Notes: a model not told the origin generated them from the sequence alone. A DNA stretch of 64,000 nt from Chryseobacterium sp. OV279 (GCF_900128945.1 NZ_FQUD01000001.1:496001-560000), one strand, 5' to 3'. Shown: positions 16,381 to 25,858, numbered from the stretch's first letter. A program made the numbers and translations.

Positions 16381-16527
16381 GAAGCTAGAAGAGGGAAGTT
16401 ATTGAAGTCCAAATATGTGAATACGAGAGGTATGTTATTACTATTTTTTAAACTACTTCAATACATTCAAAAGAAATTGTTCAATATTTACCGTCCAGTA
16501 ATAACTTCCATCCTCCAGCTTCCGTCT
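16381..16527. repeat. Intergenic inverted arms of the GGAAG/CTTCC type
   Basis: GAAGCTAGAAGAGGGAAG with TTATT near 16381-16404 is answered by AATAACTTCCATCC and CCAGCTTCC at 16500-16527. The second arm, read on the other strand, closely matches the arm at 3534-3563. The rest of this 400-base spacer shows only the operator and promoter listed separately. Confidence 0.55.
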
Positions 16528-16603
16528 TCCAATCCTTTAATCTGAATTTCTTATCCCGACCTCCGGTTAATTAACATTTAACGCAAGTTTATAAATTACT
16601 GAA

Positions 16604-16634
16604 TTGGCTTGTATTAAAAGAAACTTTATCTTTG
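16604..16634 (+). promoter_or_regulatory. Promoter of the thioredoxin-like gene
   Basis: TTG at 16604-16606, a 20-base spacer, and TATCTTTG at 16627-16634: a full match to the Bacteroidota consensus. It overlaps an in-frame upstream TTG codon, so the ATG at 16656 is the start. Confidence 0.75.
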
Positions 16635-16655
16635 CTGATAAAGAAAATAAAGGAT

Positions 16656-17210
16656 ATGAATACTCCCTCCAATATGCTGGCTTTAGGAACCAAGGCTCCG
16701 TTTTTCGAACTTCCGAACCCTTCAAAAACTAATGAGATCCAATCTCTGGAAGATCTGAAAGGTGAGAAAGGAACACTGGTGATCTTTATGTGCAACCACT
16801 GTCCGTTTGTTCTTCACGTGATCGACAAGATCAACGAACTGTATGAAGACTATAATGAAAAAGGGATTGAATTCATTGCAATCAATGCCAATAATGTAGA
16901 AAAATATCCGGCGGATTCTCCGGAAAAAATGATCGAATTCCAGATCGAAAGGAATTTTGATTTCCCATATCTGTATGACGAAAGCCAGGCCGTAGCCAAA
17001 GCTTATGATGCTGCGTGCACACCTGATTTCTATTTCTTCGATGATAAATTAGATCTGATCTACAGAGGACAAATGGATGATTCAAGACCGGGAAACAACA
17101 AAGATGTAACCGGAGAAGACCTGATCATCGCTTTCGAAAACCTTTTGTTGGGTGAACCGCAGGAAGAGATTCAGAAGCCAAGCATGGGATGCAATATCAA
17201 ATGGAAATAA
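16656..17210 (+). CDS. Thioredoxin family protein (AhpC/TSA-like)
   Basis: A 184-residue cytoplasmic protein of the thioredoxin fold with no signal peptide. It has LGTKAPFFELPNPSK at the start and MCNHCPFV near residue 48, whose CxxC is the likely redox pair. AINANNVEKYPADSPEKM and AACTPDFYFFDDKLDLIYRG are typical of a widespread family annotated as AhpC/TSA or thioredoxin-like. The start is set by the promoter that overlaps the longer frame. Its partner is unknown. A terminator follows. Confidence 0.88.
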   Translation: MNTPSNMLALGTKAPFFELPNPSKTNEIQSLEDLKGEKGTLVIFMCNHCPFVLHVIDKINELYEDYNEKGIEFIAINANNVEKYPADSPEKMIEFQIERNFDFPYLYDESQAVAKAYDAACTPDFYFFDDKLDLIYRGQMDDSRPGNNKDVTGEDLIIAFENLLLGEPQEEIQKPSMGCNIKWK

Positions 17211-17255
17211 TAGGATGAATGGTTGAAAATTTTTAACCGTCATATATATAAGTAT

Positions 17256-17288
17256 AAAGTTGTTCTTTTTTTAAGAGCGGCTTTTTTT
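17256..17288 (+). terminator. Terminator after the thioredoxin-like gene
   Basis: Stem AAAGTTGTTCTT / AAGAGCGGCTTT with several G-T pairs and a T5 loop, ending in a run of seven T. Confidence 0.65.
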
Positions 17289-17291
17289 ATC

Positions 17292-17318
17292 CTTGGCAAG
17301 GTTCAAAACCTTGCCAAG
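17292..17318. repeat. 12-bp hairpin CTTGGCAAGGTT / AACCTTGCCAAG
   Basis: A perfect palindrome with a 3-base loop just after the terminator. It lacks a T run on either strand, so it is more like a repetitive extragenic palindrome than a terminator. Confidence 0.5.
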
Positions 17319-17331
17319 AATAATAGAATTT

Positions 17332-18237
17332 TTAAAAGCTAGCTTTTAATGTAACCTCTTTTTCAACCTTCAGACCCACATTTACCTTATTGTGCGAGAA
17401 ATTCTTTATAAACTCAGAAGGCGTTTTTTCCGTATACTTTTTAAACATCCGGTTAAAATAAGTCACATTGTTAAATCCACAGCTGTAACTGCATTCTGAA
17501 ATACTCTTATCCTGAGCCATCAGTAGGCATGCTTTATTGATACGGTAACGGTTCACAAATTCCGTAAAAGTGATCTGCGTCGCTTTTTTGAAAAAGTTGC
17601 AAAAAGCTGGCAGGGTAAGATTGGCTAGTTTGGCTACATCTTCGATATTGATTTCCTTATCATAATGATGTTCTACGTAGGTAAAGATATTTTCCAGTCT
17701 CGTTTTATTTTTAGAGATAATTGTGTAGGGCATAATCTCCTTGTTCAAAAGATCATAATCCTTACATTTTGAAAGTTCAAACAAAATCTCAAGCAGCAGC
17801 AGATACCTTTTGTAGCCTTCAGATTCCAGCATGAGTTTCAGTTTGGGAAGCATAAGTTTTTTGATCTTATGATGAAAATGAATTCCGTATTTGGAAAGCT
17901 CCAGCAGATTTTTGATCGACCGGGCTTCCACTTCCTGCTGAGGAAACTGAAGAATTTCTTCCCTGAACTGAAGAACAATCTCTTCATGCGGATCCGTAGA
18001 ATTTAATCCAAACCCCGAATGCGGAATATTGGAACCGATCAATACCAGATCTCCATTCGTATAATTGCTTTTGTGATAACCTACGTGGCGGGTTCCGTTC
18101 CCGGAAATAACACAAACCAGTTCGATTTCGGGATGGTAGTGGTATTCCCATTTGAACTCGCAGATGGGCGAATTGTTGTGCAGGGTGCGGAAGGAACTCT
18201 TTTCACTCGCAATGATTCTTTCAAAACTGACTTTCAT
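17332..18237 (-). CDS. AraC family transcriptional regulator
   Basis: A 301-residue activator-type protein: an N-terminal cupin-like sensor domain (CEFKWEYHYHPEIELVCVI near residues 27-45, with GDLVLIGSNIPH) and a C-terminal double helix-turn-helix ending SCGFNNVTYFNRMFKKYTEK and TPSEF. It is divergent from the MFS-trehalase-TonB operon, sharing a 114-base intergenic region, so it probably controls that operon in response to a sugar. The ligand is inferred from context only. Confidence 0.9.
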   Translation of the reverse strand: MKVSFERIIASEKSSFRTLHNNSPICEFKWEYHYHPEIELVCVISGNGTRHVGYHKSNYTNGDLVLIGSNIPHSGFGLNSTDPHEEIVLQFREEILQFPQQEVEARSIKNLLELSKYGIHFHHKIKKLMLPKLKLMLESEGYKRYLLLLEILFELSKCKDYDLLNKEIMPYTIISKNKTRLENIFTYVEHHYDKEINIEDVAKLANLTLPAFCNFFKKATQITFTEFVNRYRINKACLLMAQDKSISECSYSCGFNNVTYFNRMFKKYTEKTPSEFIKNFSHNKVNVGLKVEKEVTLKASF

Positions 18238-18351
18238 CTGATTAATCGTATTTATTCAATAAAAATACTAATTATATTAATATAGTTCAAATATTGATTT
18301 ATTGTGTTAAATTAATGTTAAGCGAAATGCTTCTATCTTAGCCGACAAGAA

Positions 18352-19590
18352 ATGATCTCCATGAAAAATTTCAATATTAAAGCCGTACTGTTTTTGAACT
18401 ATTTTGTTTTCGCGATTCTTTTGAATTCCGTGGGAACCGTTATTCTGCAGGTACAGCAAAACTTCGGAATCTCAAAATCTTCAGCCAGTATTCTGGAAGG
18501 ATTTAAAGATCTCCCGATTGCTATATGTTCATTTATTCTGGCATCATTTCTGCCGAAAATAGGGATTAAAAATTCCATGCTTATCGCTCTTTTTCTGGTT
18601 AGCTGCATGTGTTTTGTGATGCCCTTTTCCAATGACTTCTGGTTTTTCAAACTGTTGTTTGCCATTGTGGGAATTTCATTTGCATTAATAAAAATCTCAG
18701 TTTTTACTTCTATTGGTCTTGTAACGAACACCGATAAAGAGCATTCAAGCTTTATGGGCTTTCTGGAAGGTTTTTTTATGATTGGAGTTTTGGCGGGAAA
18801 TGTTCTTTTCAGTCTGTTCATTGATGATCATAATCCGAAATCGACTCAATGGCTGAACGTGTATTGGGTGTTGGGTGCTGTATCTACTTTGTCATTTTTG
18901 TTTTTATTCTTTTCAAAATTGAACGAAAGCGAGGCCAGAAGCGAGAAAACCGATTTGCTGGGAGATCTGAAAAACAGTATCAGCTTATTCAGCTATAAAA
19001 AAGTATTGTTTTTTCTCCTGTGTGCCTTCTTATTTGTATTGGTAGAACAGAGTTTCCAGACATGGACGCCTACTTTTTATAAAGAAATTTTAAAGCTTCC
19101 GACGTCTATGAGTATTCAGGCCGGAGCCGTTTTAGCCGGAGCTTTTGCACTGGGAAGATTTTTATCAGGCTTTTTCTCCAAGAAATTCAGCTGGATTTAT
19201 GTGGTTTCCTTTTGCGTGATTGGTTTTGCGGTAAGTATTATTCTGGTTCTGCCATTAACTCACAATATTCAGATTGATAAAGGAACGGGTTGGTTCAATG
19301 CTCCGCTTGTCGTGTATTTATTTCCTTTGATGGGAGGTTTGCTGGCACCAATTTATCCAAGTATCAATTCTGTGATCCTGGCATCCATTCCAAAATATTT
19401 ACACAGTGCGATGGCCGGACTGATCGTGGTTTTTTCTGCCATCGGAGGAACGATAGGTTCTATGATTACCGGTTTTGTATTTCAGGAATTCAGCGGACAG
19501 CAGGCGTTTTATCTTTCACTGATCCCGCTTTCACTGCTGATCATTTCGGCGATTTTCATGAATAAATTAAAAATAAATCCTAAGAAATAA
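18352..19590 (+). CDS. MFS sugar transporter, probable trehalose or glucose carrier
   Basis: A 412-residue major facilitator protein with about twelve hydrophobic helices and no signal peptide. The protein begins MISMKNFNIKAVLFLNYFVF; a second ATG three codons on is equally possible. The family resemblance is to sugar:proton symporters of the fucose-permease type. The stop lies two bases before the trehalase start, so the two are cotranscribed, which is the main reason to propose a trehalose-related substrate. The plausible promoter has a TATCTTAG box at 18334-18341. Confidence 0.85.
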   Translation: MISMKNFNIKAVLFLNYFVFAILLNSVGTVILQVQQNFGISKSSASILEGFKDLPIAICSFILASFLPKIGIKNSMLIALFLVSCMCFVMPFSNDFWFFKLLFAIVGISFALIKISVFTSIGLVTNTDKEHSSFMGFLEGFFMIGVLAGNVLFSLFIDDHNPKSTQWLNVYWVLGAVSTLSFLFLFFSKLNESEARSEKTDLLGDLKNSISLFSYKKVLFFLLCAFLFVLVEQSFQTWTPTFYKEILKLPTSMSIQAGAVLAGAFALGRFLSGFFSKKFSWIYVVSFCVIGFAVSIILVLPLTHNIQIDKGTGWFNAPLVVYLFPLMGGLLAPIYPSINSVILASIPKYLHSAMAGLIVVFSAIGGTIGSMITGFVFQEFSGQQAFYLSLIPLSLLIISAIFMNKLKINPKK

Positions 19591-19592
19591 TA

Positions 19593-21071
19593 ATGAATAA
19601 ACAGCTTTACATAAATGAAATCCAGACTCTTTTTGATGATGTACAGAGAGCAGAGATCTTTGAAGACCAGAAGATGATGACTGATGCCGTTCCGATGTTT
19701 CCTGTTTCGGAGATCAATGCGGAATATGAAAAGAAAAAGGGAAGTCAGGGATTTGATCTGAAAGATTTTGTGATGGCGAATTTTGATTTCCTGGGAGCCA
19801 AAATTTCTATCCACAGACAAGATCAGTTGCCGATTGAGCAGCATATTGAAAAACTTTGGGATGAACTGACCCGTACGGCTTATGAAGAAAAAGGAACATT
19901 ACTGAAACTTCCGAAGCCTTATATCGTACCGGGAGGCCGTTTCAATGAATTCTTTTACTGGGACAGCTATTTCATTATGCTTGGGCTGCAGGTTTCGGGA
20001 AGAACGGAAATGATGGAGAATATTGTGGAAAACTGTTCTTATTTAATTCAGAATGTAGGATTTGTTCCGAATGCGAGCAGAACCCATTTCCTGAGCCGTT
20101 CACAGCCACCGTATTTTTCGCTGATGCTGGATCTTTTATTTGAAACCAATGGTGATGAAAAAATATACACCCAATATCACGATACTTTAGAGAAGGAATA
20201 TGCTTTCTGGATGAATGGGGAAGAATGGCTGGAGAATGATTCCAGTGTGAAAAGAGTGGTGAAAACGAAGAACGGAGATCTTCTGAACCGTTATTATGAT
20301 GCAGAAAATGCACCCCGCCCTGAAAGCTATCTGATCGATATTGAAGACGGCGACAATGCAGGCGAAGAATTTTACAGAAATATTAGAAGTGCCTGTGAAT
20401 CCGGCTGGGATTTTTCCAGCAGATGGTTTGCAGACGGAGAACATATACAGACGATAGAAACACTGAATATTGCAGAAGTGGATCTGAACAGCCTTCTATG
20501 GCATTTGGAGAAAACACTGGCCAAATCTTCAGCACTTCTGAATCTGACAGAAAAAGAAAATTATTTTACTCAAAGAGCAGCATTACGCAGACAGATGATC
20601 AACACTTACTTTTGGGATGAAAACACTGAATGTTATAAAGATTATCACTTAAAAAAACACAAAAACACACCGTCTGAACATATTGCTGCTCTTTACCCAT
20701 TATTTTTGGGACTGGCAGACGAGACACAGGCTGAATCTGTTGCTCAGCATATTAAAGATAAATTCCTTTATCAGGGAGGTCTTGTAACGACTACAAAGAA
20801 AACCGGTCAGCAGTGGGATCTTCCCAATGCGTGGGCGCCGTATCAGTGGTTAGGTTACAAAGCAATGAAGAATTATGGTTTCGATGAACTGGCTGAGGAA
20901 ATAAAAAATAACTGGTGTAAGAATGTGGAAAGGGTCTACAGCAACACCGGAAAATTAATGGAAAAATACAACGCGCTAGACACTGAAACCATTGCAGGAG
21001 GAGGAGAGTACCCGAATCAGGACGGATTCGGATGGACAAACGGGGTCTATCTCAAATTAAAACAAAACTAA
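19593..21071 (+). CDS. treF: Trehalase (GH37), cytoplasmic type
   Basis: Hydrolyses trehalose to two glucose units. The 492-residue protein carries both family signatures: PGGRFNEFFYWDSYF near 113-127 and QQWDLPNAWAPYQW near 409-422, plus the Gly-rich GGGEYPNQDGFGWTNG at the C-terminus. By alignment to E. coli trehalases the acid is likely D273 in ESGWDFSSRWF and the base E472 in GGGEYP. There is no signal peptide, so hydrolysis is cytoplasmic, fitting import of intact disaccharide by the adjacent carrier. Middle gene of the operon. Confidence 0.94.
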   Translation: MNKQLYINEIQTLFDDVQRAEIFEDQKMMTDAVPMFPVSEINAEYEKKKGSQGFDLKDFVMANFDFLGAKISIHRQDQLPIEQHIEKLWDELTRTAYEEKGTLLKLPKPYIVPGGRFNEFFYWDSYFIMLGLQVSGRTEMMENIVENCSYLIQNVGFVPNASRTHFLSRSQPPYFSLMLDLLFETNGDEKIYTQYHDTLEKEYAFWMNGEEWLENDSSVKRVVKTKNGDLLNRYYDAENAPRPESYLIDIEDGDNAGEEFYRNIRSACESGWDFSSRWFADGEHIQTIETLNIAEVDLNSLLWHLEKTLAKSSALLNLTEKENYFTQRAALRRQMINTYFWDENTECYKDYHLKKHKNTPSEHIAALYPLFLGLADETQAESVAQHIKDKFLYQGGLVTTTKKTGQQWDLPNAWAPYQWLGYKAMKNYGFDELAEEIKNNWCKNVERVYSNTGKLMEKYNALDTETIAGGGEYPNQDGFGWTNGVYLKLKQN

Positions 21072-21091
21072 CTCTATAAAAATCATTTGCT

Positions 21092-23548
21092 ATGAAAAAA
21101 AGATCGATATTTTTAATGGCTGCCACCGCTACGCTGTACTTTAACAATGCGTATGCCCAGGAAACCCCTCAGGATTCCATCAAGACGTCATCCATAGACC
21201 AAATCGTTATTACCGGAAACTCCGGCCCGAAAAAGAAAATAGAATCAAGCACCGCTATCTCTACGTTTACGGCAAAAGAGATCCAGAAGCAGAATCCTAT
21301 CAGTGCAGCCGCTCTTTTACAGAGGGTTCCGGGATTTGCTGTGGAAACTTCAGGTGGTGAGGTGGGAAACAACCTTTTCGCAAGAGGGATTCCTTCTGCA
21401 GGAGCTTATGAATTCGTGCAGGTTCAGGAAGACGGACTTCCTGTGTTTGAGGACGGAGCGCTTCAGTTTGCGAATGCGGATAATTTTTTCCGTGTAGATA
21501 ATACAGTGAGCCGTCTGGAAGCGCTGAGAGGAGGTTCAGGTTCTATCTATGCAAACAATTCTCCCGGAGGACTGATCAACTTTATTTCCAAAGAAGGAAG
21601 TAATGATTTTAAAGGAACGGCTAAGCTTGAAACCAGTACTTACGGCCTGATGCGTACAGACATGAATGTAGGCGGTGCTTTGGTAAAGGATAAATTATTC
21701 TTTAACGTCGGCGGCTTCTACAGAACAGATAACGGAATCAGAAAGACAGGTTTCAGAGCTAATAATGGCGGACAGATCAGAATGAATCTTAAATATGTCT
21801 TTGATAAAGGTTACGCTAAAGTCTATTACAAAAAACTGGACGACAGAAATACCTTCTACCTTCCAATTCCTTTATTACAGGACGGAGACAAACTTAAGGA
21901 ATTCCCTGGTTTTGATGCCAACTATGGAACTTACAGTTACAGAGGTGTAAGTCAGCTTAATATTCCACAGGCAGGCGGCGGATTTTTTAAGAGAGATCTT
22001 GAAAACGGAATTCATCCGAAAGTAGATGTAGTGGGCGCAGAATTTAAATATGATCTTGGAAATAATTTCAGTGTTCTGAACAAGACGAGATATACCAATA
22101 TCAATATGGAGTACACAGGGATGTTCCCTGCAGGAGCTCCTAAACTGGCTTCCGATTATGCCACTAAACCAGGGAGTGAAGGTGGTTTGGGAATGAGCAA
22201 TTATCAGTATTCTCTGGTGAGCAATGGGGCTATTGTGAATCCACAGTACATACAGAAATTAGGATTCTGGGCGATTGATAAGCAGATGAATAATTTCGTG
22301 AATGATTTACAGTTCAATTATAAATTTGACAAAGGAAGTGTAACGGCAGGTTTTTATAAATCAAACTGGAAATCTCATCAGTACTGGAACTGGAGCAATG
22401 TTTTAGCGACTTCTTCTGATAAACCGGAGCTTTTAAATTTGGTGAATCCGTCTATGAGTCCTTCAGCTACAGGATATTCTCAGACTTACAATGGGGTGAA
22501 AGACATGTCTTTCCTGATCAGAGATTCACAGATTCAGGGAAGTCTTAATGATGCGTATCTGAATTTTGATTATAATGTTACAGAGGACTTAAGCCTTAAT
22601 GCAGGAATGCGTTACAGCCGTGATTACTATAAAGGATATGGCGTCAATACAACCACAGCGAATCTGAATAATTCCGGTTTAACGACTGACGGAACCCACA
22701 GTTTTGCAACGACTACGGCAGATGATAATATGGCGGTACTGGGTAATAAATATACCTACTGGAACTATGATATCAACAAAGTGTCTTACACATTGGCCGC
22801 GAATTATAAGCTTAACAAAGGAAATGCGGTATATGCCCGTTTCTCCCACGGTTTCAGATCTCCAAATGAGGAAGCTTACTACAATAATATGTCAGATCTG
22901 AGCGCGATCAAAGCGGTTGATACCAATCAGCTGGAAGTAGGGTACAAATATTATTCACGTACTTTCGATATCGGAATTATTCCTTTCTATTCTACGCTTA
23001 AAAACCTTTCATTTACTGATGTATTCTCAGACGGAACTTCAGAAAATAAATTCGCCAACACTACGAATTTCGGGGTAGAAATCGAAGGATACACAAGACT
23101 GTTCAATAATATTCTTGAAGTGACTTTCAACGGTACAATTCAAAATCCGAAATACAAAGATTTCGTAGGGAAAAATGCAGACGGAACTACTTTTGACTAC
23201 GATGGAAACACGGTAAGAAGAATGCCTAAGTTCTATTTCAATATCTCTCCTGCAGTGAACATCACAAAAGAATGGAGAGCTTACGTAAGCATGAACTATT
23301 ACGGAAAACGTTTCCAGAACGAAGGAAATACGGATGATAATGTTCTGCCTTCATTCACTGAAGTGGGTGCCGGAATGTCTTATCAGTTAGGGAAAATACG
23401 TTTTGCAGTAGACGGAACGAATATCTTTAACACGATTGGAATCACAGAAGGAGATCCAAGATCCCAGACTGCAGCCGGAACGAATATCAGAATGGCTAGA
23501 CCGATCATGGGCGCTGCTGCAAGAGCATCCATCACACTGGATTTTTAA
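21092..23548 (+). CDS. TonB-dependent outer-membrane receptor
   Basis: An 818-residue receptor: signal peptide ending NNAYAQE, TonB-box-like segment DQIVITGN, a plug domain (ISAAALLQRVPGFAVE, RLEALRGGSGSIYANNSPGG near residues 70-165) and a long beta-barrel ending ARASITLDF with a terminal Phe. There is no carboxypeptidase-like N-terminal domain and no SusD partner nearby, so it is not a SusC. It follows trehalase by 20 bases, so uptake of trehalose or a trehalose-containing sugar is a fair inference; an iron chelate remains possible on sequence alone. Confidence 0.9.
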   Translation: MKKRSIFLMAATATLYFNNAYAQETPQDSIKTSSIDQIVITGNSGPKKKIESSTAISTFTAKEIQKQNPISAAALLQRVPGFAVETSGGEVGNNLFARGIPSAGAYEFVQVQEDGLPVFEDGALQFANADNFFRVDNTVSRLEALRGGSGSIYANNSPGGLINFISKEGSNDFKGTAKLETSTYGLMRTDMNVGGALVKDKLFFNVGGFYRTDNGIRKTGFRANNGGQIRMNLKYVFDKGYAKVYYKKLDDRNTFYLPIPLLQDGDKLKEFPGFDANYGTYSYRGVSQLNIPQAGGGFFKRDLENGIHPKVDVVGAEFKYDLGNNFSVLNKTRYTNINMEYTGMFPAGAPKLASDYATKPGSEGGLGMSNYQYSLVSNGAIVNPQYIQKLGFWAIDKQMNNFVNDLQFNYKFDKGSVTAGFYKSNWKSHQYWNWSNVLATSSDKPELLNLVNPSMSPSATGYSQTYNGVKDMSFLIRDSQIQGSLNDAYLNFDYNVTEDLSLNAGMRYSRDYYKGYGVNTTTANLNNSGLTTDGTHSFATTTADDNMAVLGNKYTYWNYDINKVSYTLAANYKLNKGNAVYARFSHGFRSPNEEAYYNNMSDLSAIKAVDTNQLEVGYKYYSRTFDIGIIPFYSTLKNLSFTDVFSDGTSENKFANTTNFGVEIEGYTRLFNNILEVTFNGTIQNPKYKDFVGKNADGTTFDYDGNTVRRMPKFYFNISPAVNITKEWRAYVSMNYYGKRFQNEGNTDDNVLPSFTEVGAGMSYQLGKIRFAVDGTNIFNTIGITEGDPRSQTAAGTNIRMARPIMGAAARASITLDF

Positions 23549-23572
23549 ACTTATATTTATTTTCTTCATAAA

Positions 23573-23612
23573 AAAAACCGTCAGGATATTTTCTGGCGGT
23601 TTTGATTTTTTT
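23573..23612 (+). terminator. Terminator of the trehalose operon
   Basis: Stem AAAACCGTCAG / CTGGCGGTTTT (G-T pairs included) followed by a T-rich stretch. Confidence 0.75.
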
Positions 23613-23689
23613 ATGGGAAAGATCCAAGAGGCAAGAGCCAGGAATCAAGATTTTAAATGTCAGAGATAAGACTGAGATTAGAAAATGTC

Positions 23690-23905
23690 AATGGTGAATT
23701 TTGCTTCGCAAGTGAAAGGTCAATTCTTAGATGCATGTTTAGAAATTCACGATCCAAAATTCAAAATTCATGATTATCATGTATTATGTCAATGGTGAAT
23801 TTTGCTTCGCAAGTGAATGGTGAATTTTAGCAACTCATAAATTTCCGTGATGCGGATTTCGCGGCTCGAACCAGCAACTAGCAACCAGCAACTCTCCAAC
23901 TCGAA
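23690..23905. repeat. Mosaic intergenic repeat, copy 1 (reverse orientation)
   Basis: Holds two copies of module E (GGTGAATTTTGCTTCGCAAG at 23692 and 23790), module C (GCGGATTTCGCGG), module B (ACCAGCAACTAGCAACCAGC) and a short module A (CTCTCCAACTCGA). The same modules in the same relative order recur at 29209, 38953 and 40052. No coding frame is credible here. Confidence 0.7.
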
Positions 23906-23906
23906 T

Positions 23907-24545
23907 TTACTTAAAAAACGGATTATACTGCTTCTCAAACCCGATCGTCGTAGGATTTCCGTGGCCTGAGAATACTTGCGTTTCGTCGTCCAGAATAAAT
24001 AATTTATGGGTAATACCGTCGATTAACTGTTCATAGTTTCCTTTGTAAAGGTCGGTTCTTCCGATGCTGCCTTCGAAAAGGACATCGCCGGAGATCATGA
24101 ACTTCTGGTTGTCATTATGATAGACTACGCTTCCCGGAGAATGTCCCGGAACGTGGTAGATTTTAAATTGTTCTCCATCCAGTTCAAGCACGTCGCCTTC
24201 ATTGATGTAAGTGATATCTGCTTTTACGGGATCAACAGTAAATCCGAATCTCATTCCGCTTGCCTGAAGCATATCCAGTACATCCTGATCTTCCTGGTGC
24301 ATGTGAACAGGAACTTTGAAGGTGTCAAAAGCCCATTGAAGTCCTAAAACATGATCGATATGAGCATGGGTCAGAAGAATCTTCTCGATCTTCAGCCCGT
24401 TTTCAGAAATAAAGCTTTCTATCGCTTTGGTTTCCTGCTCATTCATATTTCCTGGATCTATTAGCCAGGCGTTTTTATTTTCGTTGTAAACGATATACGT
24501 GTTTTCACTGGCAAAATTGACTACGAAGCCCTGAATCTGAAGCAT
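23907..24545 (-). CDS. MBL-fold metallo-hydrolase (glyoxalase II-like)
   Basis: A 212-residue cytoplasmic hydrolase with the metallo-beta-lactamase metal motif THAHIDHVLGL near residues 59-69, then VPGHSPGSVVYH and SGDVLFEGSIGRTDL, and a closing FSGHGNPTTIG. This layout matches the YcbL/glyoxalase II-like subgroup, which hydrolyses thioesters such as lactoylglutathione. The actual substrate is not deducible; Bacteroidota often lack glutathione. It is divergent from the T9SS plug gene. Confidence 0.9.
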   Translation of the reverse strand: MLQIQGFVVNFASENTYIVYNENKNAWLIDPGNMNEQETKAIESFISENGLKIEKILLTHAHIDHVLGLQWAFDTFKVPVHMHQEDQDVLDMLQASGMRFGFTVDPVKADITYINEGDVLELDGEQFKIYHVPGHSPGSVVYHNDNQKFMISGDVLFEGSIGRTDLYKGNYEQLIDGITHKLFILDDETQVFSGHGNPTTIGFEKQYNPFFK

Positions 24546-24615
24546 AACTGATTTTTTTTATTTCAAAAATACGATATTATTAAGAAAATCCCGATTTTTC
24601 GTTATCTTCGTCATA

Positions 24616-25830
24616 ATGAAAACTTTGCGCATACTTTTACTCTCTTTGGGCGGACTGGTTTTTGGTCAGAATATCCAGAGCATCCAGCTTTTTAATCCGC
24701 AGACGAACGACGAAACCCCTGTGATCAAGTTCGGTGAACAACTGGTTTTAAGCTTTGACGACCTTACCAATGCCAGCGAGATCTACAGATACACGATCAA
24801 ACATTACGACAGAAACTGGAATGATGACAATCTGTTTTTTACAGAAATTGCCAACGGAAGTTTAAACGGGCTTCTGGATCAGTTCCAATATTCTTTCAAC
24901 ACGCTGCAGCCTTATACCCATTATAAGCTTACATTCCCGAATGATAAGATACAGCCGAAGATCTCAGGAAATTTTGAGTTGATTGTTTATAAAGATTCAG
25001 CAGACAAACCTCTTTTCAAAAGACGTTTTTATCTGGTGGAAGATGCCGCCACTGTGGCTTTGAATATCTCAAGAATTGCAGATGCTAAAAATCCCAATGT
25101 GAACCAAAGGGTAGAAGTAAAAGCTACTTCGAAAGCAGGAGACCTTTCTTCTAATGTCAATTCAATGACGTTGAATGTGATGCAGAACAACAACCCGAAT
25201 GTGGTCGTTAATGGTTTGAAACCAAGTGCAACCTTAGGAAACCAGCTGCTTTTTCAGCAAATGAATTTGACATTTCCCGGCAATAACGAATTCTATTATT
25301 TCGATAACAAGAATATGAATATGGCCGCAGATATGGTGAGAGCGACGGAATTGAAAGACGGGATCAATCAGACGTATCTGCATCCGGTATGGGCTTTCCC
25401 TCTAAACTATCAGTATCAGCCTGACGTAAACGGAGCATGGTATTACAGAAGAAATGATTTAGGGCTGGAAAGAAATGCAGAAAGAGAAGGAGATTATTCC
25501 TGGGTATATTTTTCTCTTGATTCCGATCCTGTGGATAAGGAAATCTATGTATTGGGAGGTTTTAATAATTTTAAGCCAAGCAAAGAAAACCAGATGCAGT
25601 ACGATGCAACCAATAAAAAATATGTAGCCAGAATATTTCTGAAACAAGGTTTCTACAACTATATCCTCGCCACAAAAGAAAGCAACGGATCATTAAACTT
25701 CGGAGAGGTGAATGGTAATTTCTGGCAAACAGAAAACCTGTATCAGGCATTTTTATATTATGCACCTTTTGGACGTAATTATGACGGACTGATGGGATAT
25801 GGCGAATTCAGAACTCCGATCGGAAAATAA
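24616..25830 (+). CDS. Type IX secretion system plug protein (DUF5103)
   Basis: A 404-residue secreted protein: short signal MKTLRILLLSLGGLVFGQ, then a beta-rich body with HYDRNWNDDNLFFTEI and FNPQTNDETPVIKFGEQLVL of the N-terminal DUF5103/plug domain, and a C-terminal segment with EIYVLGGFNNF and FNYILATKES-like carbohydrate-module features. In Flavobacterium johnsoniae the homologous Plug protein seals the periplasmic side of the SprA channel; the identification here is from recalled family features. No other T9SS machine genes lie in the window, but three likely cargo proteins do. Confidence 0.82.
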   Translation: MKTLRILLLSLGGLVFGQNIQSIQLFNPQTNDETPVIKFGEQLVLSFDDLTNASEIYRYTIKHYDRNWNDDNLFFTEIANGSLNGLLDQFQYSFNTLQPYTHYKLTFPNDKIQPKISGNFELIVYKDSADKPLFKRRFYLVEDAATVALNISRIADAKNPNVNQRVEVKATSKAGDLSSNVNSMTLNVMQNNNPNVVVNGLKPSATLGNQLLFQQMNLTFPGNNEFYYFDNKNMNMAADMVRATELKDGINQTYLHPVWAFPLNYQYQPDVNGAWYYRRNDLGLERNAEREGDYSWVYFSLDSDPVDKEIYVLGGFNNFKPSKENQMQYDATNKKYVARIFLKQGFYNYILATKESNGSLNFGEVNGNFWQTENLYQAFLYYAPFGRNYDGLMGYGEFRTPIGK

Positions 25831-25858
25831 TTTTATATTAAATTTTAAAAAAATATTA

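Noticed and set aside
17292..17318. Hairpin considered as a terminator of the AraC gene
   Set aside because: No T run follows it on either strand.
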